Assembly (NCBI GenBank): GCA_964539395.1
Contig: CAZIIU010000018.1
Location: 1-64,000 of the forward strand
Reading direction: 5' to 3'
Source: M55B112 sp964539395
GTDB lineage: Bacteria > Bacteroidota > Bacteroidia > Bacteroidales > GCA-2748055
Length of the DNA: 64,000 nucleotides
Each line of letters starts with the position of its first letter. The stretch's first letter is position 1. The notes under the pieces are model-generated. The model had not been told where the DNA came from. It saw only the letters and a program-made list of their open reading frames with translations, and ran no database searches. A program made the position numbers and the translations under genes. Below, in pieces: positions 1 through 8,970 of the stretch.

Positions 1-55
1 TTGAAAACCGTTGTACCGTCAGGTACCGGGGGTTCGAATCCCTCTTCCTCCGCCA
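1..55 (+). tRNA. tRNA-Ser (UGA), 3' part only
   Basis: The window opens inside the anticodon loop: TTGAAAACC reads as the second half of a 7-nt loop with anticodon TGA. A long variable arm typical of class II tRNAs follows, then a T arm with GGTTCGAATCC (31-41), the acceptor strand TTCCTCC, discriminator G (52) and an encoded CCA at 53-55. The long variable arm and the anticodon together indicate serine. The 5' half lies left of the window. Confidence 0.88.
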
Positions 56-88
56 GCACTGAAGAACCCGGACAGCCAGAGGTTGTTC

Positions 89-161
89 GGGTTTGTTCTT
101 TTTCCGGATCGTCAAAGCGAGCCCAGCGAGCATTTGTAAGGACCGGAAAAAGAACAAACCC
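89..161. repeat. 19-bp perfect inverted repeat downstream of tRNA-Ser
   Basis: The arm at 89-107 (GGGTTTGTTCTTTTTCCGG) is the exact reverse complement of 143-161, with a 35-nt loop between. It starts 34 nt after the tRNA CCA. It could form a long hairpin that ends tRNA transcription or protects the transcript, or it could be the edge of a small repeat element. It is not followed by a T tract, so it is not a classic intrinsic terminator. Confidence 0.7.
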
Positions 162-480
162 GCCGCGAACACAGTGAGCGGCAGGGATCTTCAGTGACGA
201 AGCCATCCCCCTCNNNNNNNNNNNNNNNNNNNNNNNNNNNNNNNNNNNNNNNNNNNNNNNNNNNNNNNNNNNNNNNNNNNNNNNNNNNNNNNNNNNNNNN
301 NNNNNNNNNNNNNGATCATGACCACAGGGAATAATCCCGTAATATCTATTCTGGTTCGCAGAACATCCCGCCGCGAACACAGTGAGCGGCAGGGATCTTC
401 AGTGACGAAGCCATCCCCCTCAAGGGATCATGACCACAGGGAATAATCCCGTAATATCTATTCTGGTTCGCAGAACATCC
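161..480. repeat. 112-bp direct repeat, two copies, one broken by the assembly gap
   Basis: Bases 369-480 form one full 112-bp unit. Its first half (369-421) is identical to 161-213 and its second half (426-480) is identical to 314-368, so a first copy lies on either side of the N run. No reading frame is evident in the unit. The assembler probably failed here because more tandem copies exist. Confidence 0.85.
214..313. other. Scaffold gap (100 N)
   Basis: Exactly 100 undetermined bases, a conventional placeholder for a gap of unknown size. Comparison with the intact repeat copy suggests that only 4 bases (aagg) would be needed to join the two sides if there were just two copies, so the real length is unknown. 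Confidence 0.97.
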
Positions 481-572
481 AACATTTTCTGAATCCTGGA
501 CATCATTGAACAGAAGACCTTAATATTGGTTATATAAATAAACAGGATTGTATCACGTAAAAAGTCAATATC

Positions 573-992
573 ATGTCAAAAAGAACAGCAAAAGCAAAAT
601 GGGAAGGCACTCTGAAGAATGGTTCAGGAACAATGAACTTCGCCGATTACAGCGGTCCGTACTCCTTCGCCTCAAGATTTGAAGAAGGAAAAGGCACTAA
701 CCCTGAAGAGCTCATAGGCGCAGCACTTTCAGGATGCTTCTCCATGTTTCTGTCGGGCCTCATCAGTGAAGAAGGCCTTACCCCTGAAAGCGTATCTACA
801 ACAGCCACCGTTCACCTCGGCAAAGACGACACCGGACCGGTGATCTCAACCATCGAGCTGAACTCCGAGGTAAAGTGCGACGGTCTGTCACAGGAAAAAT
901 TCAAAGAACTTGCTGCTGCCTCAAAGGAGAAATGTCCTGTTTCCAGACTGGTTGCAGCTGCCGATATACATCTTGATGCGAAACTGGTATAA
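573..992 (+). CDS. osmC: OsmC-family peroxiredoxin
   Basis: A 139-residue protein, close to the usual length of OsmC. The N-terminal WEG...GSGT strand, the KGTNPEELIGAA helix start and the two redox cysteines, Cys55 (in SGCFSM) and Cys121 (in KEKCPVSR), are all present and match the osmotically induced OsmC branch rather than Ohr. The family reduces organic hydroperoxides through the two-Cys pair, in the cytoplasm. The gene stands alone, rightward, 92 nt after the repeat region. No Shine-Dalgarno is seen, as is common in Bacteroidota. Confidence 0.93.
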   Translation: MSKRTAKAKWEGTLKNGSGTMNFADYSGPYSFASRFEEGKGTNPEELIGAALSGCFSMFLSGLISEEGLTPESVSTTATVHLGKDDTGPVISTIELNSEVKCDGLSQEKFKELAAASKEKCPVSRLVAAADIHLDAKLV

Positions 993-1208
993 TAAAGTAC
1001 TGGTGCATTAAACAATTCTATACATCAAATCCCTGAAACTGTGAGGAACTAGCTTTTAACTGCAGGTTAGCACAGTTGAAATTTTGAATCACAACCTGAA
1101 GATATGTATTAATTGTTTCAGCTTGTTCTGCTGTATTCTGATCTGTCCCCTTAAAAAATCAGTGAAGCAATCCAAGTTAAATATCCCGGCGTCGCAATAA
1201 TAAAGAGT

Positions 1209-2741
1209 TTAATACATTGAGGTACCTCCCAATGGAAGGTCAGTTTCAAAGTTATAATAAGTCTTCCTCATGAGATCTGATAAAAGTAGTTTGTATGTGA
1301 TAAATGATTCGAGGCGCGAAATATATGCATTGTTCAGGCGTTCGCGTTCGAGTGCGATGGACTGACTGTCAATTTCACCGTTGGAGTAACGCTGTCTGCT
1401 GATTTCGAAGCTTTTTTCTGCAACCACCACATTCTTTTCAAGTAGCTGAAGTCTCCGCAGGCTGCTGTTGAGTCTTTCAATCAGGGACAATACTTCCCGT
1501 TCAATACTGATTTTTTCTCCCTTTAATTGCAGCGAATTCTGCTGAAGACTTGCTTTGGCAGCATTTACCCTTGCCCTGTTTTCTCCCCAGTCGATCAGCG
1601 GAATACTGATGGTCAGTGCAGCATTGAAATTTCCCGGGCGATCCTGCAAATTATAGAAGCTGTTTTGGAATGAGGCTTGCAATGGGGTTACTAACAAGCT
1701 TTTATTAGTTCCGATCAGATCATAGTTGACCAGGATATTTCCCTGGATCCGTCCTGCTGCTTTTCTCCGCTTGATCTCCATTTCAGAAAGTTCAATCCGA
1801 ATTTCATGCTCCTTTAATTCATTGCGGTTTTCGAGTGCCAGTTCCACAGCTTGCCTGGTATCAATTATCACTGCCGTATAATCAAGATTGCTTTCAACAG
1901 TGATGCTGTCCCAAAGGTTGAGACCCATCACCTCCTTGAACAGCCGCTTTTGTGAGCTATAATCGACACGGGCAAGATCCAGTTTGTTGGAGGCTGCACT
2001 GAGATCTACCTCCATCTGCAGTGCCTCCACCTCCCTGATCAGTCCGGCCTGGTATTTATTGCTGGCGATTTCATAAGCTTCAAGTTGCCGGTCATGACTC
2101 ATCTTTGCAATTTCAAGCCTTTGCGCGTAAGAGAGGAGGTTGTAATAGAGGCTGCTGATTTCGTAAATCAGATCAAGCTCTGCTCTTTCAAGCTGCTTTA
2201 GTGAAGATTCATAATTCAATTCAGCCTGTTTGCGGGCAAGCTTCAAATCGTTATACCCGTAAAATGCTTCAATAGGCTGTCGGAAGCCTATACTTGAAGT
2301 GATTTGTGTTAACCGGTCGTTATAATTATAATCGACCAGATTCTGGATTCCGGAGTTCAGAAACAATCTTCCGTCGGTGGGCAGCGGCTGACTTAATGTC
2401 AGAAATGCATTCATATTGTTCTGTTTCACAGAATAAAATGAAATACCAAGGCTATCCTCCCACTGTCTTACTGTCTCAGTGTACCGGGGCAAAACCATAT
2501 TCAGGTCGACATGGGTTTTATAACTGCTTTTCACAGCGCTCAGCTGGTATTCGGCCATTCGCAGGCTCTGCTGAAGGATCTGCATGCGATTGCTCTGCTT
2601 TTTGGCAATACCTATACTTGTATTTAAATTCAGATGGTAAATATCCTGTGCACCTGCCTGCATGAAGCTTATACTTGCGAAAAAAAGGGCTAATGCACAT
2701 ATCTTCCTATATCTCATTTCAATTTTTTTTTGCATTTTCAT
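1209..2741 (-). CDS. TolC-type outer membrane efflux protein
   Basis: A 510-residue protein with an N-terminal signal sequence (hydrophobic ALALFFASISFMQAGA) and two OEP-like halves rich in long amphipathic helices, as in TolC trimers. An inner Met9 (start at 2717) is an equally good start. It is the last gene of the leftward efflux operon, 105 nt after the permease. In such operons the protein forms the outer membrane exit duct reached by the membrane-fusion proteins. The family is clear; the substrate cannot be told. Confidence 0.88.
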   Translation of the reverse strand: MKMQKKIEMRYRKICALALFFASISFMQAGAQDIYHLNLNTSIGIAKKQSNRMQILQQSLRMAEYQLSAVKSSYKTHVDLNMVLPRYTETVRQWEDSLGISFYSVKQNNMNAFLTLSQPLPTDGRLFLNSGIQNLVDYNYNDRLTQITSSIGFRQPIEAFYGYNDLKLARKQAELNYESSLKQLERAELDLIYEISSLYYNLLSYAQRLEIAKMSHDRQLEAYEIASNKYQAGLIREVEALQMEVDLSAASNKLDLARVDYSSQKRLFKEVMGLNLWDSITVESNLDYTAVIIDTRQAVELALENRNELKEHEIRIELSEMEIKRRKAAGRIQGNILVNYDLIGTNKSLLVTPLQASFQNSFYNLQDRPGNFNAALTISIPLIDWGENRARVNAAKASLQQNSLQLKGEKISIEREVLSLIERLNSSLRRLQLLEKNVVVAEKSFEISRQRYSNGEIDSQSIALERERLNNAYISRLESFITYKLLLSDLMRKTYYNFETDLPLGGTSMY

Positions 2742-2846
2742 TTGGCAGTTTTTAATTTTTCAATGGACGGAAACATGTCGCCATATTCTCAATTTCTTGT
2801 GCGATAAATAAATTCCATGGTTATATCTGTATAGGTTTATCGTAAA

Positions 2847-4118
2847 CTATTCGTGCCTGATGGATTCGATCGGTTCCAGATTTGCTGCCTTTTTTGCCGG
2901 CAAATAACCGAACGTAATACCCACAATCAATGAGAAGGCAAATGCGATGAACAGGGAATAAAACTTTATGGAAGTGCTTATTTCCGGCGACAAGGAGAGG
3001 GTTAAAGATAACAGTATTCCGAGGATCACACCAATCAGCCCTCCCGCCAGACTCATTATAACTGCCTCAGTGATAAACTGGCTTAGGATATCGTTTCGCC
3101 TCCCTCCCAGTGCCCGACGTATACCAATTTCGCGTGTTCGTTCCACTACTGAAGCAAGCATGATATTCATGATACCGATGCCACCCACGATTAAAGAAAT
3201 GGCAGCAATCGAGGCCAGGAGGAAATTATAGCGTCTGCGCTCTTTCTCTTCCTGCTTTAACAATTCATAGGGAATAATAATGCTGAAATCATCATTGTTA
3301 TAGTGATGACGGTTCAGAATGCTCCTGATCACAGCAGCAGATTCTATCAGTCGCTCTGAAGAATTCAACCTGACGGTGAACTGGTTGATCTCACTGGCCA
3401 GCGTATTCTCACGCGTTATCCTGTTATTAAAAGTAGAAAGGGGAATGTATATATCATTATTCAGATCGCGTGCTGCAAGTTCTCCTATAGTCTCTGTAAA
3501 AAGCGCCTTCGAATTCATCACCCCGATCACTTCAAACCACTGATCACCTAATTTTACACTTTTTCCTACCGGATTCTCATAGCCAAACAAAACTTTTGCC
3601 AGAGATGCTCCGAGGATGCAAACCTTCATCATCTCATCATAGTGGTTTTTTTGTATGAAGGCACCCCTCCCGACAGAGTAATTCAGGATACCGGAAATGG
3701 ACGGTGTAACACCAATAATTGTTCCCTTGGCCGTTTTGTCGCCATAGTGGGCCTCCACATCTGCTTCAGCCTGACATGCCACATCAACAACTCCCGGAAC
3801 AATTTCCGCAACAACTTCTGCATCATGCAATGACAAACCCGGAGAGAATTTCATTCTTACTTCTTCTAGTTCTTTGTCGGCCAGATCCTTATCCCTGATG
3901 ATAATGTTTCGAATTCCAAGATCCTGGTATTTGGCAATGGCCGTTCTTTTTGCTCCTTCCCCGATAGAGACCATAATGATTACGGAAGCAGTTCCGAAAA
4001 TGATCCCCAGCATGGTAAGGACAGATCGGAATTTTTGATCGATAAGGCTTAACAAAGCAATATTCACATTCTCTTTCAATTGCATAAGAAAAGATTTAAA
4101 TGTCAGAATGCTGCTCAA
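2847..4118 (-). CDS. MacB/FtsX-type ABC transporter permease
   Basis: A 423-residue membrane protein with the MacB core layout: one transmembrane segment near residues 33-55 ending in SIGEGAK, a large periplasmic domain, then three C-terminal segments (about 297-320, 350-372, 388-408). The ERTREIGIRRALGG motif, typical of FtsX/MacB permeases, is intact. It has no nucleotide-binding domain, and no ATPase gene is found in the operon, so the ATPase must be encoded elsewhere. Its start overlaps the end of the upstream adaptor gene by 23 nt, which suggests translational coupling. Confidence 0.9.
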   Translation of the reverse strand: MSSILTFKSFLMQLKENVNIALLSLIDQKFRSVLTMLGIIFGTASVIIMVSIGEGAKRTAIAKYQDLGIRNIIIRDKDLADKELEEVRMKFSPGLSLHDAEVVAEIVPGVVDVACQAEADVEAHYGDKTAKGTIIGVTPSISGILNYSVGRGAFIQKNHYDEMMKVCILGASLAKVLFGYENPVGKSVKLGDQWFEVIGVMNSKALFTETIGELAARDLNNDIYIPLSTFNNRITRENTLASEINQFTVRLNSSERLIESAAVIRSILNRHHYNNDDFSIIIPYELLKQEEKERRRYNFLLASIAAISLIVGGIGIMNIMLASVVERTREIGIRRALGGRRNDILSQFITEAVIMSLAGGLIGVILGILLSLTLSLSPEISTSIKFYSLFIAFAFSLIVGITFGYLPAKKAANLEPIESIRHE

Positions 4119-5304
4119 GGGAGAGCAATTCTCGTCCGGGTTTTAATCTCGTGTAAATAACGGTATGATGAGCATTTGAGGGGCCCGTCTCCACTTCTGT
4201 CTTTTTGAATTTATGCCCCTGCTTCGCGAACAAATAAACTTTTCCATCTTCACTCAGCAGACATTCAGTTGAAACATATAATTCATCATCGGAAGCAAAA
4301 CAAATATACTCGCAACTTACCGACATCCCGGGTTTCAACCTGTTATCTTCATCCCGGATACTTATTATTGTATCGAATATCTTTTGTTTTCCTTTTACTT
4401 TACATATCTTACTGATCTCTTTTACATAAGCTTCAAAGGTCATATCCGGCAGCGCATCAAGTCTGATAATTACTTTCATTCCCTCCTTTACCCGACTGAT
4501 ATCCCTTTCGTTGATGAAAGATTTTGCTTTCATCCAGGAGATATCGGGAATACTGGCAATCATAGATTCCATATAGATTTCATCTCCCAAAGCATAATGA
4601 TGACCTCCCCTTCTGTTACTTTCAATAATAAAATATCCATTCCCCGGACTATATAACACGAGATTTTTCAATACTTCTGTAGCATTAAGAATATCTGCCA
4701 ACCGTTGTTTCACCTCCAGTTCATGGATCAGACGGTCATATTGCTCCAGTACCGGATATAAAGCCAGTTCTCTTTTTACTTTTTCCAATCTCAACTTTGC
4801 TTTATCACACTCCAACTCTTTCACTATTTTTTTCATCTCAGATTCAAACTGCATCCGTTCGAGTTCAAGTCTTTTCAGGTCATAGGAAGCCTCTTCATTT
4901 TTTAATTGTATTTCCAGGTCACGTCGCTTGATATGTGACTGGACATGTTGCTTTTCGGCTTTCGCCTTTGCGTTTTCCAGGGCTTCTTCCTGTTGAATGA
5001 TATATTTATAGATAGATGACGGGTCAAGAGCTGCCACGGAATCTCCCTTTTCAACCATTGTACCGTACTCTACAATCCCAACGATCTTAAAGGAGTATCC
5101 ATAACGGTAATCAACAAGTGGCATAAAGACATAGGAAGCATCTATGGCTTCCAGCTCACCTGGCTCGGTCACTGATTGAATGAACTCCCCTTTCATAACA
5201 GAGTATTTTTCGCCGGAAGAGTGCTTGCATGAAAGGATAGCCAGCAGAAAGAAACAGGCAATCGACGCGCGTTGTAAAATTCGAGTTGCAGGATTATTAA
5301 TCAT
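4096..5304 (-). CDS. HlyD/MacA-type membrane-fusion lipoprotein (third of three)
   Basis: From the inner Met at 5304 the protein is 402 residues and starts with a good lipoprotein signal ending at Cys26 (LAILSC). A longer frame upstream to 5352 would overlap the previous gene by 38 nt and spoil the signal peptide, so 5304 is preferred. It has a barrel/lipoyl part, a long Lys/Glu-rich coiled-coil hairpin (roughly 90-200) and a C-terminal beta domain (PGMSVSCEY). It would link the permease to the TolC channel. Sequence similarity to its two upstream neighbours suggests tandem duplication. Confidence 0.85.
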   Translation of the reverse strand: MINNPATRILQRASIACFFLLAILSCKHSSGEKYSVMKGEFIQSVTEPGELEAIDASYVFMPLVDYRYGYSFKIVGIVEYGTMVEKGDSVAALDPSSIYKYIIQQEEALENAKAKAEKQHVQSHIKRRDLEIQLKNEEASYDLKRLELERMQFESEMKKIVKELECDKAKLRLEKVKRELALYPVLEQYDRLIHELEVKQRLADILNATEVLKNLVLYSPGNGYFIIESNRRGGHHYALGDEIYMESMIASIPDISWMKAKSFINERDISRVKEGMKVIIRLDALPDMTFEAYVKEISKICKVKGKQKIFDTIISIRDEDNRLKPGMSVSCEYICFASDDELYVSTECLLSEDGKVYLFAKQGHKFKKTEVETGPSNAHHTVIYTRLKPGRELLSLEQHSDI

Positions 5305-5314
5305 GATCGACGTG

Positions 5315-6577
5315 TTAGATGTTTGAGATATCGGCAGATGCACCCTCGTCATTTTCTTTATTCTTATTCAGGAATGGATCTGAAAGAGCGATTTCATCAT
5401 GCTCCTTCAGGCCTTTTTCAATTGAGGCAAAATCAGAATTGTACCTTGCAATTGTAATATTCCGCCGCTTAAATCCTGACCCCGCCTTAATATATACATA
5501 CTCATTGATTTCATCCCTGAATACTGCGTCGAGTGGAATTAGCAGAGCATCGGAATATTCGCTGATCTTAATCCTGCAGCTTACCGTTAGTCCGGGCATA
5601 AGACGCTCATCACTCTCGGAAATGGAAATCTTCAAAGGAAATACTTTGATATTCGTTTCCCTGTCCCTATTTTGGGCCAGGTTCGCCATCCATATGATCT
5701 CACCAGAATAGACATGATCCGAGTATGCATCAGGAGCAATGGTTACCGGCAACCCCATAGAAATTTTCAACGCATCAACTTCATTGATACTAACATCAAC
5801 TTTCATCTCATCAAGATCAGGGAGAACAATGATTTTTGAGCCTGAATAAGGTTGATCCCCCGCCTGATATTTCTGGCGAGTCATCCAGTTATCATCAATT
5901 ATAGCAATACCATTTGCCGGACTTACCAGCACTAATTTATCAATAGTTTCATTTGCTTCCCGGAGTTGTTCATTCATCTGACCAATAGTGATATTTTTCT
6001 GAAACAGGTCCACCTTATGTATCTCCTTCTTGTTTTCAATTTGTTCCCTGGCTCTTTCCAATGCCAGGCGGGAATTCTCAAGTTTTAGCTGGATCTCCTT
6101 TTTTGTGATTTCAGCTTCATATACAGATTGTTCAAAATTGATCCGTGATATCTCCAGATCGATCCCGGTGATTTTAAAATCGGCCTCCAAATCTTCAATT
6201 TCAGATTGTTGTGTCGCCAGCATCTTGCTCAGTTCCGCTTTTTGGATATCAAGTCGCTGTTCAATATCAATAATCGATTTTCGCACTTCGGAGGGATCAA
6301 AAATGATCAGGGTATCGCCTTTTTTAACTTCCGACCCATCTTCCACAATGCTGGCAATTTTTAATGCTCCGAAGCGATACGAAATTCTGGGGGCATTTAC
6401 ATTAATTGAATTAACAGCCTGTAGTGTCCCTTCTTCCAGTAACTCCTCTATGAAGGTCCCTTTTTCAACTTGCGTCGTCTGAACCTCCTGTCTGCTATTC
6501 CTGTTACATGAAATGAATACCACGAACAGTATTCCGGCTGCATATGCTGGTATGTTGGTGTGCTTTCTATTATGCAT
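5315..6577 (-). CDS. HlyD/MacA-type membrane-fusion lipoprotein (second of three)
   Basis: A 420-residue adaptor. The N-terminus has a lipobox ending at Cys24 (VVFISC), then EEGTLQA and the half-lipoyl EDGSEVKKGDTL, a coiled-coil hairpin at about residues 95-205, the second half-lipoyl near LVSPANGIAI, and a beta-barrel with MPGLTVSCRIKISE. It is predicted to sit in the periplasm, anchored to a membrane. Its start lies 130 nt inside the end of the upstream adaptor gene, in another frame. Confidence 0.87.
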   Translation of the reverse strand: MHNRKHTNIPAYAAGILFVVFISCNRNSRQEVQTTQVEKGTFIEELLEEGTLQAVNSINVNAPRISYRFGALKIASIVEDGSEVKKGDTLIIFDPSEVRKSIIDIEQRLDIQKAELSKMLATQQSEIEDLEADFKITGIDLEISRINFEQSVYEAEITKKEIQLKLENSRLALERAREQIENKKEIHKVDLFQKNITIGQMNEQLREANETIDKLVLVSPANGIAIIDDNWMTRQKYQAGDQPYSGSKIIVLPDLDEMKVDVSINEVDALKISMGLPVTIAPDAYSDHVYSGEIIWMANLAQNRDRETNIKVFPLKISISESDERLMPGLTVSCRIKISEYSDALLIPLDAVFRDEINEYVYIKAGSGFKRRNITIARYNSDFASIEKGLKEHDEIALSDPFLNKNKENDEGASADISNI

Positions 6578-7908
6578 AGCTGGGGGATTTTATTCGTATG
6601 GATGATGTTTACTGTATCTGTTATAGGCATGTCCTGCCGAATGGTGTCAATGGCATACTCACCAGGAGTCTTTTTACTGACTTTTTCTTTCATAATTTTT
6701 TCAATTGGGGGTTTAGATAATGCGATATAAGAATCTCCTGAAAGCCCTGAAGCTATAATACAATAGGTGCTGAAAGTATTCTCTATCTCTACCCGGTTCT
6801 TTATGTATTTATTCCCTTTAAGGAGATACACGTATTCATCTCCGTCCTCTTTAAAGAGGGAAATCGAGGGTACGACGATTGTATCTTTATAATCAGAGAT
6901 AATGATCTCGCACGTAGCGTTCATCCCGGGAGTCAACAATTTATGACAACTATCAACTTCAATAAGAGCTTCATAGAATCTTACCTTCGAATCCCTGTTA
7001 TGCTGTTTGCCTGTCAACATTTTACGTAGAACTTTTCCCGTTGTAAACAGGTTGCCATTTGCCTCAACGCGAATATTTACCTGTTGTCCCGGTTGAGCCT
7101 TTTTGTAATTGGTTTCTGACAATTCTGCCAGAATCTGCATTTTATCCAAGTTGGGTATTTCAGCGATGTTCATATCCCTATAGGTGGAGGCACCCTCCTC
7201 CACTTTACCACCGAGGGTTCCAATTCCAGTTGAAAATCTAAATAACAGGGAGGGATTCTCTGAACGCATAAAAATCCCTGATTCAGGTGTGGTAACAACC
7301 AGCTGATCGAGTTGATCCTGCATCCTCTGCATCATAAGTTCCTGTTGCTTGATCCGGGATTTCATGCTTCGTATTTCAGCTTCACCGATGGTTTTCCTTG
7401 CAAGGAATTTTTTTTCAAGTTTGGCTTTCCTGATGTTGGCTTTCTGATGTTGGAGAGCAATCAACTTCTGCTGAAGCGGGGGAGCAAATTTCTTCTGAAC
7501 GGAATCAAGGCTGGCAATGGATATCTCTATATTATTATTCTCAATTTCAGCCTGAAGCATGGCTAATTGTACCGCGTGATCGGACTTAAGTTTTTTAAGC
7601 CGGACATCCATGTTTTTCACATTTTCGGCAATGGATTCAAACCGCGATTCGGTTTCGGGATGTTCCAGGATACATACCGTATCTCCGCCTTCAACATATC
7701 TGCCATCTTCCTCTACCCATAAGATAATAGGACCAAATAGTTGCGGAGCTTTAATAAAGGTGGATTTTTCAGCCTTAATGGTTCCTTTTACACTGATTAC
7801 TTCAGTGAAATCACCCTTTAAGACATGATAGCATCTTTGCTGTTCATGCTGATAGTTACATGCAGAGACAAGTAACAATAGTATTAATCCGAACCAGTTG
7901 CGTTTCAT
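6448..7908 (-). CDS. HlyD/MacA-type membrane-fusion lipoprotein (first of three)
   Basis: A 486-residue adaptor and the first gene of the efflux operon. The lipobox ends at Cys17 (LLLVSAC). Then come VKGTIKAEKS, the half-lipoyl EEDGRYVEGGDTV, a Gln/Lys-rich coiled coil (about 95-200), and a C-terminal barrel with LTPGMNATCEIIISDY. The last ~80 residues go beyond the normal end of the family, and the last 43 codons overlap the next gene in a different frame. That may be a lost stop codon or a shifted frame. The overlap is odd for genes of this type. Confidence 0.85.
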   Translation of the reverse strand: MKRNWFGLILLLLVSACNYQHEQQRCYHVLKGDFTEVISVKGTIKAEKSTFIKAPQLFGPIILWVEEDGRYVEGGDTVCILEHPETESRFESIAENVKNMDVRLKKLKSDHAVQLAMLQAEIENNNIEISIASLDSVQKKFAPPLQQKLIALQHQKANIRKAKLEKKFLARKTIGEAEIRSMKSRIKQQELMMQRMQDQLDQLVVTTPESGIFMRSENPSLLFRFSTGIGTLGGKVEEGASTYRDMNIAEIPNLDKMQILAELSETNYKKAQPGQQVNIRVEANGNLFTTGKVLRKMLTGKQHNRDSKVRFYEALIEVDSCHKLLTPGMNATCEIIISDYKDTIVVPSISLFKEDGDEYVYLLKGNKYIKNRVEIENTFSTYCIIASGLSGDSYIALSKPPIEKIMKEKVSKKTPGEYAIDTIRQDMPITDTVNIIHTNKIPQLCIIESTPTYQHMQPEYCSWYSFHVTGIADRRFRRRKLKKGPS

Positions 7909-8060
7909 TTGTTGGGGTCAACAGGTTCTTAAATATAAAATACCTACGGAATTACTATTTTTCCATCAACACATACGCCGGAAAACATACAACGGGTTGA
8001 ATTACAAAACCGGCTTCAGGTTTTTCACTTCCCTTCTTTTATATAATAAGAACTATTGTA

Positions 8061-8127
8061 TACAAAACTAAAAAATAATCAGATTAGTATGTATCTAACC
8101 TGAATTATTCATGCATTTAGTTTTGTA
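8061..8127. repeat. 12-bp inverted repeat upstream of the efflux operon
   Basis: TACAAAACTAAA at 8061-8072 is the exact reverse complement of 8116-8127, with 43 nt between; one more base pair on each side follows after a mismatch. It lies about 150 bp before the start of the leftward efflux operon. It could be a pair of regulator half-sites or an old element end. No gene is seen in 7909-8373. Confidence 0.5.
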
Positions 8128-8373
8128 CAGTTACAACTTACAAGACCTGCTGATGTAGTAGCCTGCTTCAAATGGATTGTAAGGAAACAGATGTGCAAAA
8201 ACAGATGCACTCTAATAAATTTTAGCAAAAAAGATTTTTTTACAGAAATATTTTTAATTTGCTATTATTCTGAACATTACATTCTTTTTGCCAAAATTTA
8301 TGAATCATTCAGGCTAAGAAAAAAAGATCTTATTTTGAATGAGCCATGGTTAAAACAGCAAATCCATTTCAAA

Positions 8374-8625
8374 CTATTTTTTTAGCCACCTGTCAATCCA
8401 GTTAAAAGCTTCGTGCTGCATTTCCTTCTTAAATTTATGTTCGCCATGATCATGAAAAGCAAAGATGCCAGGTAATGATACCTTCACACCGGCGGATTAT
8501 AACAAAACAACTTCCACAGGCGGACCATAGGGAATGCTCCAGTTAAATTCTTCAATATGCAGATCATCGTATAGATACTGCTTTTTCAGGGTAACTACAG
8601 AAAGATCACCGGTATCAGGAACAGA
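8374..8625 (-). pseudogene. Remnant of an alpha/beta-hydrolase (acetyl-esterase/DLH-like) gene
   Basis: Read leftward, one frame gives an N-terminal piece containing IEEFNWSIPYGPPVEVVLL, then a stop (TAA, 8494-8496), then in the same frame SAGVKVSLPGIFAFHDHG joined directly to EHKFKKEMQHEAFNWIDRWLKK and a natural stop at 8374. In related esterases the LPGI.A.HDHG strand and the H.F..EMQ..AF.W.DRWL tail are separated by roughly 200 residues. The gene therefore seems to have lost its middle (including the nucleophile region) and gained a stop. The joining point has repeated HDHG/EH-like residues, so a deletion between short similar sequences is likely. Confidence 0.62.
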
Positions 8626-8970
8626 TCATAGTGAATAAGCAACATCAACTTGGTGAAATGAGGTCTTAACAATTTTTGATTGGCCATTTTATTTTTTCTT
8701 CGTATTTTTCATCCTGAAAGTGATATCTTTTTATTCGTTTTTTTTGTTGCAACACCTTAAATATGAACAGAATTCATCTCCTCTTTTAATTATTTATTTG
8801 CGTTTTTAAGTTAAATACCTTTCCTTATGAACCCCTCATCATTGGATATTGATCTTTGGCCTCGACGAGCAGCATTAAAAACACTTTTTTCTGGTGGCAA
8901 CAGGTCACGTGTAGTTAAAACGATTATTATAGTATTATATATTAAGTAGTTAAATAAAGAATTAATACAA

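Noticed and set aside
8191..8385. Rightward 64-codon frame in the AT-rich spacer
   Set aside because: Composition is random-like and it overlaps the end of the esterase remnant on the other strand.
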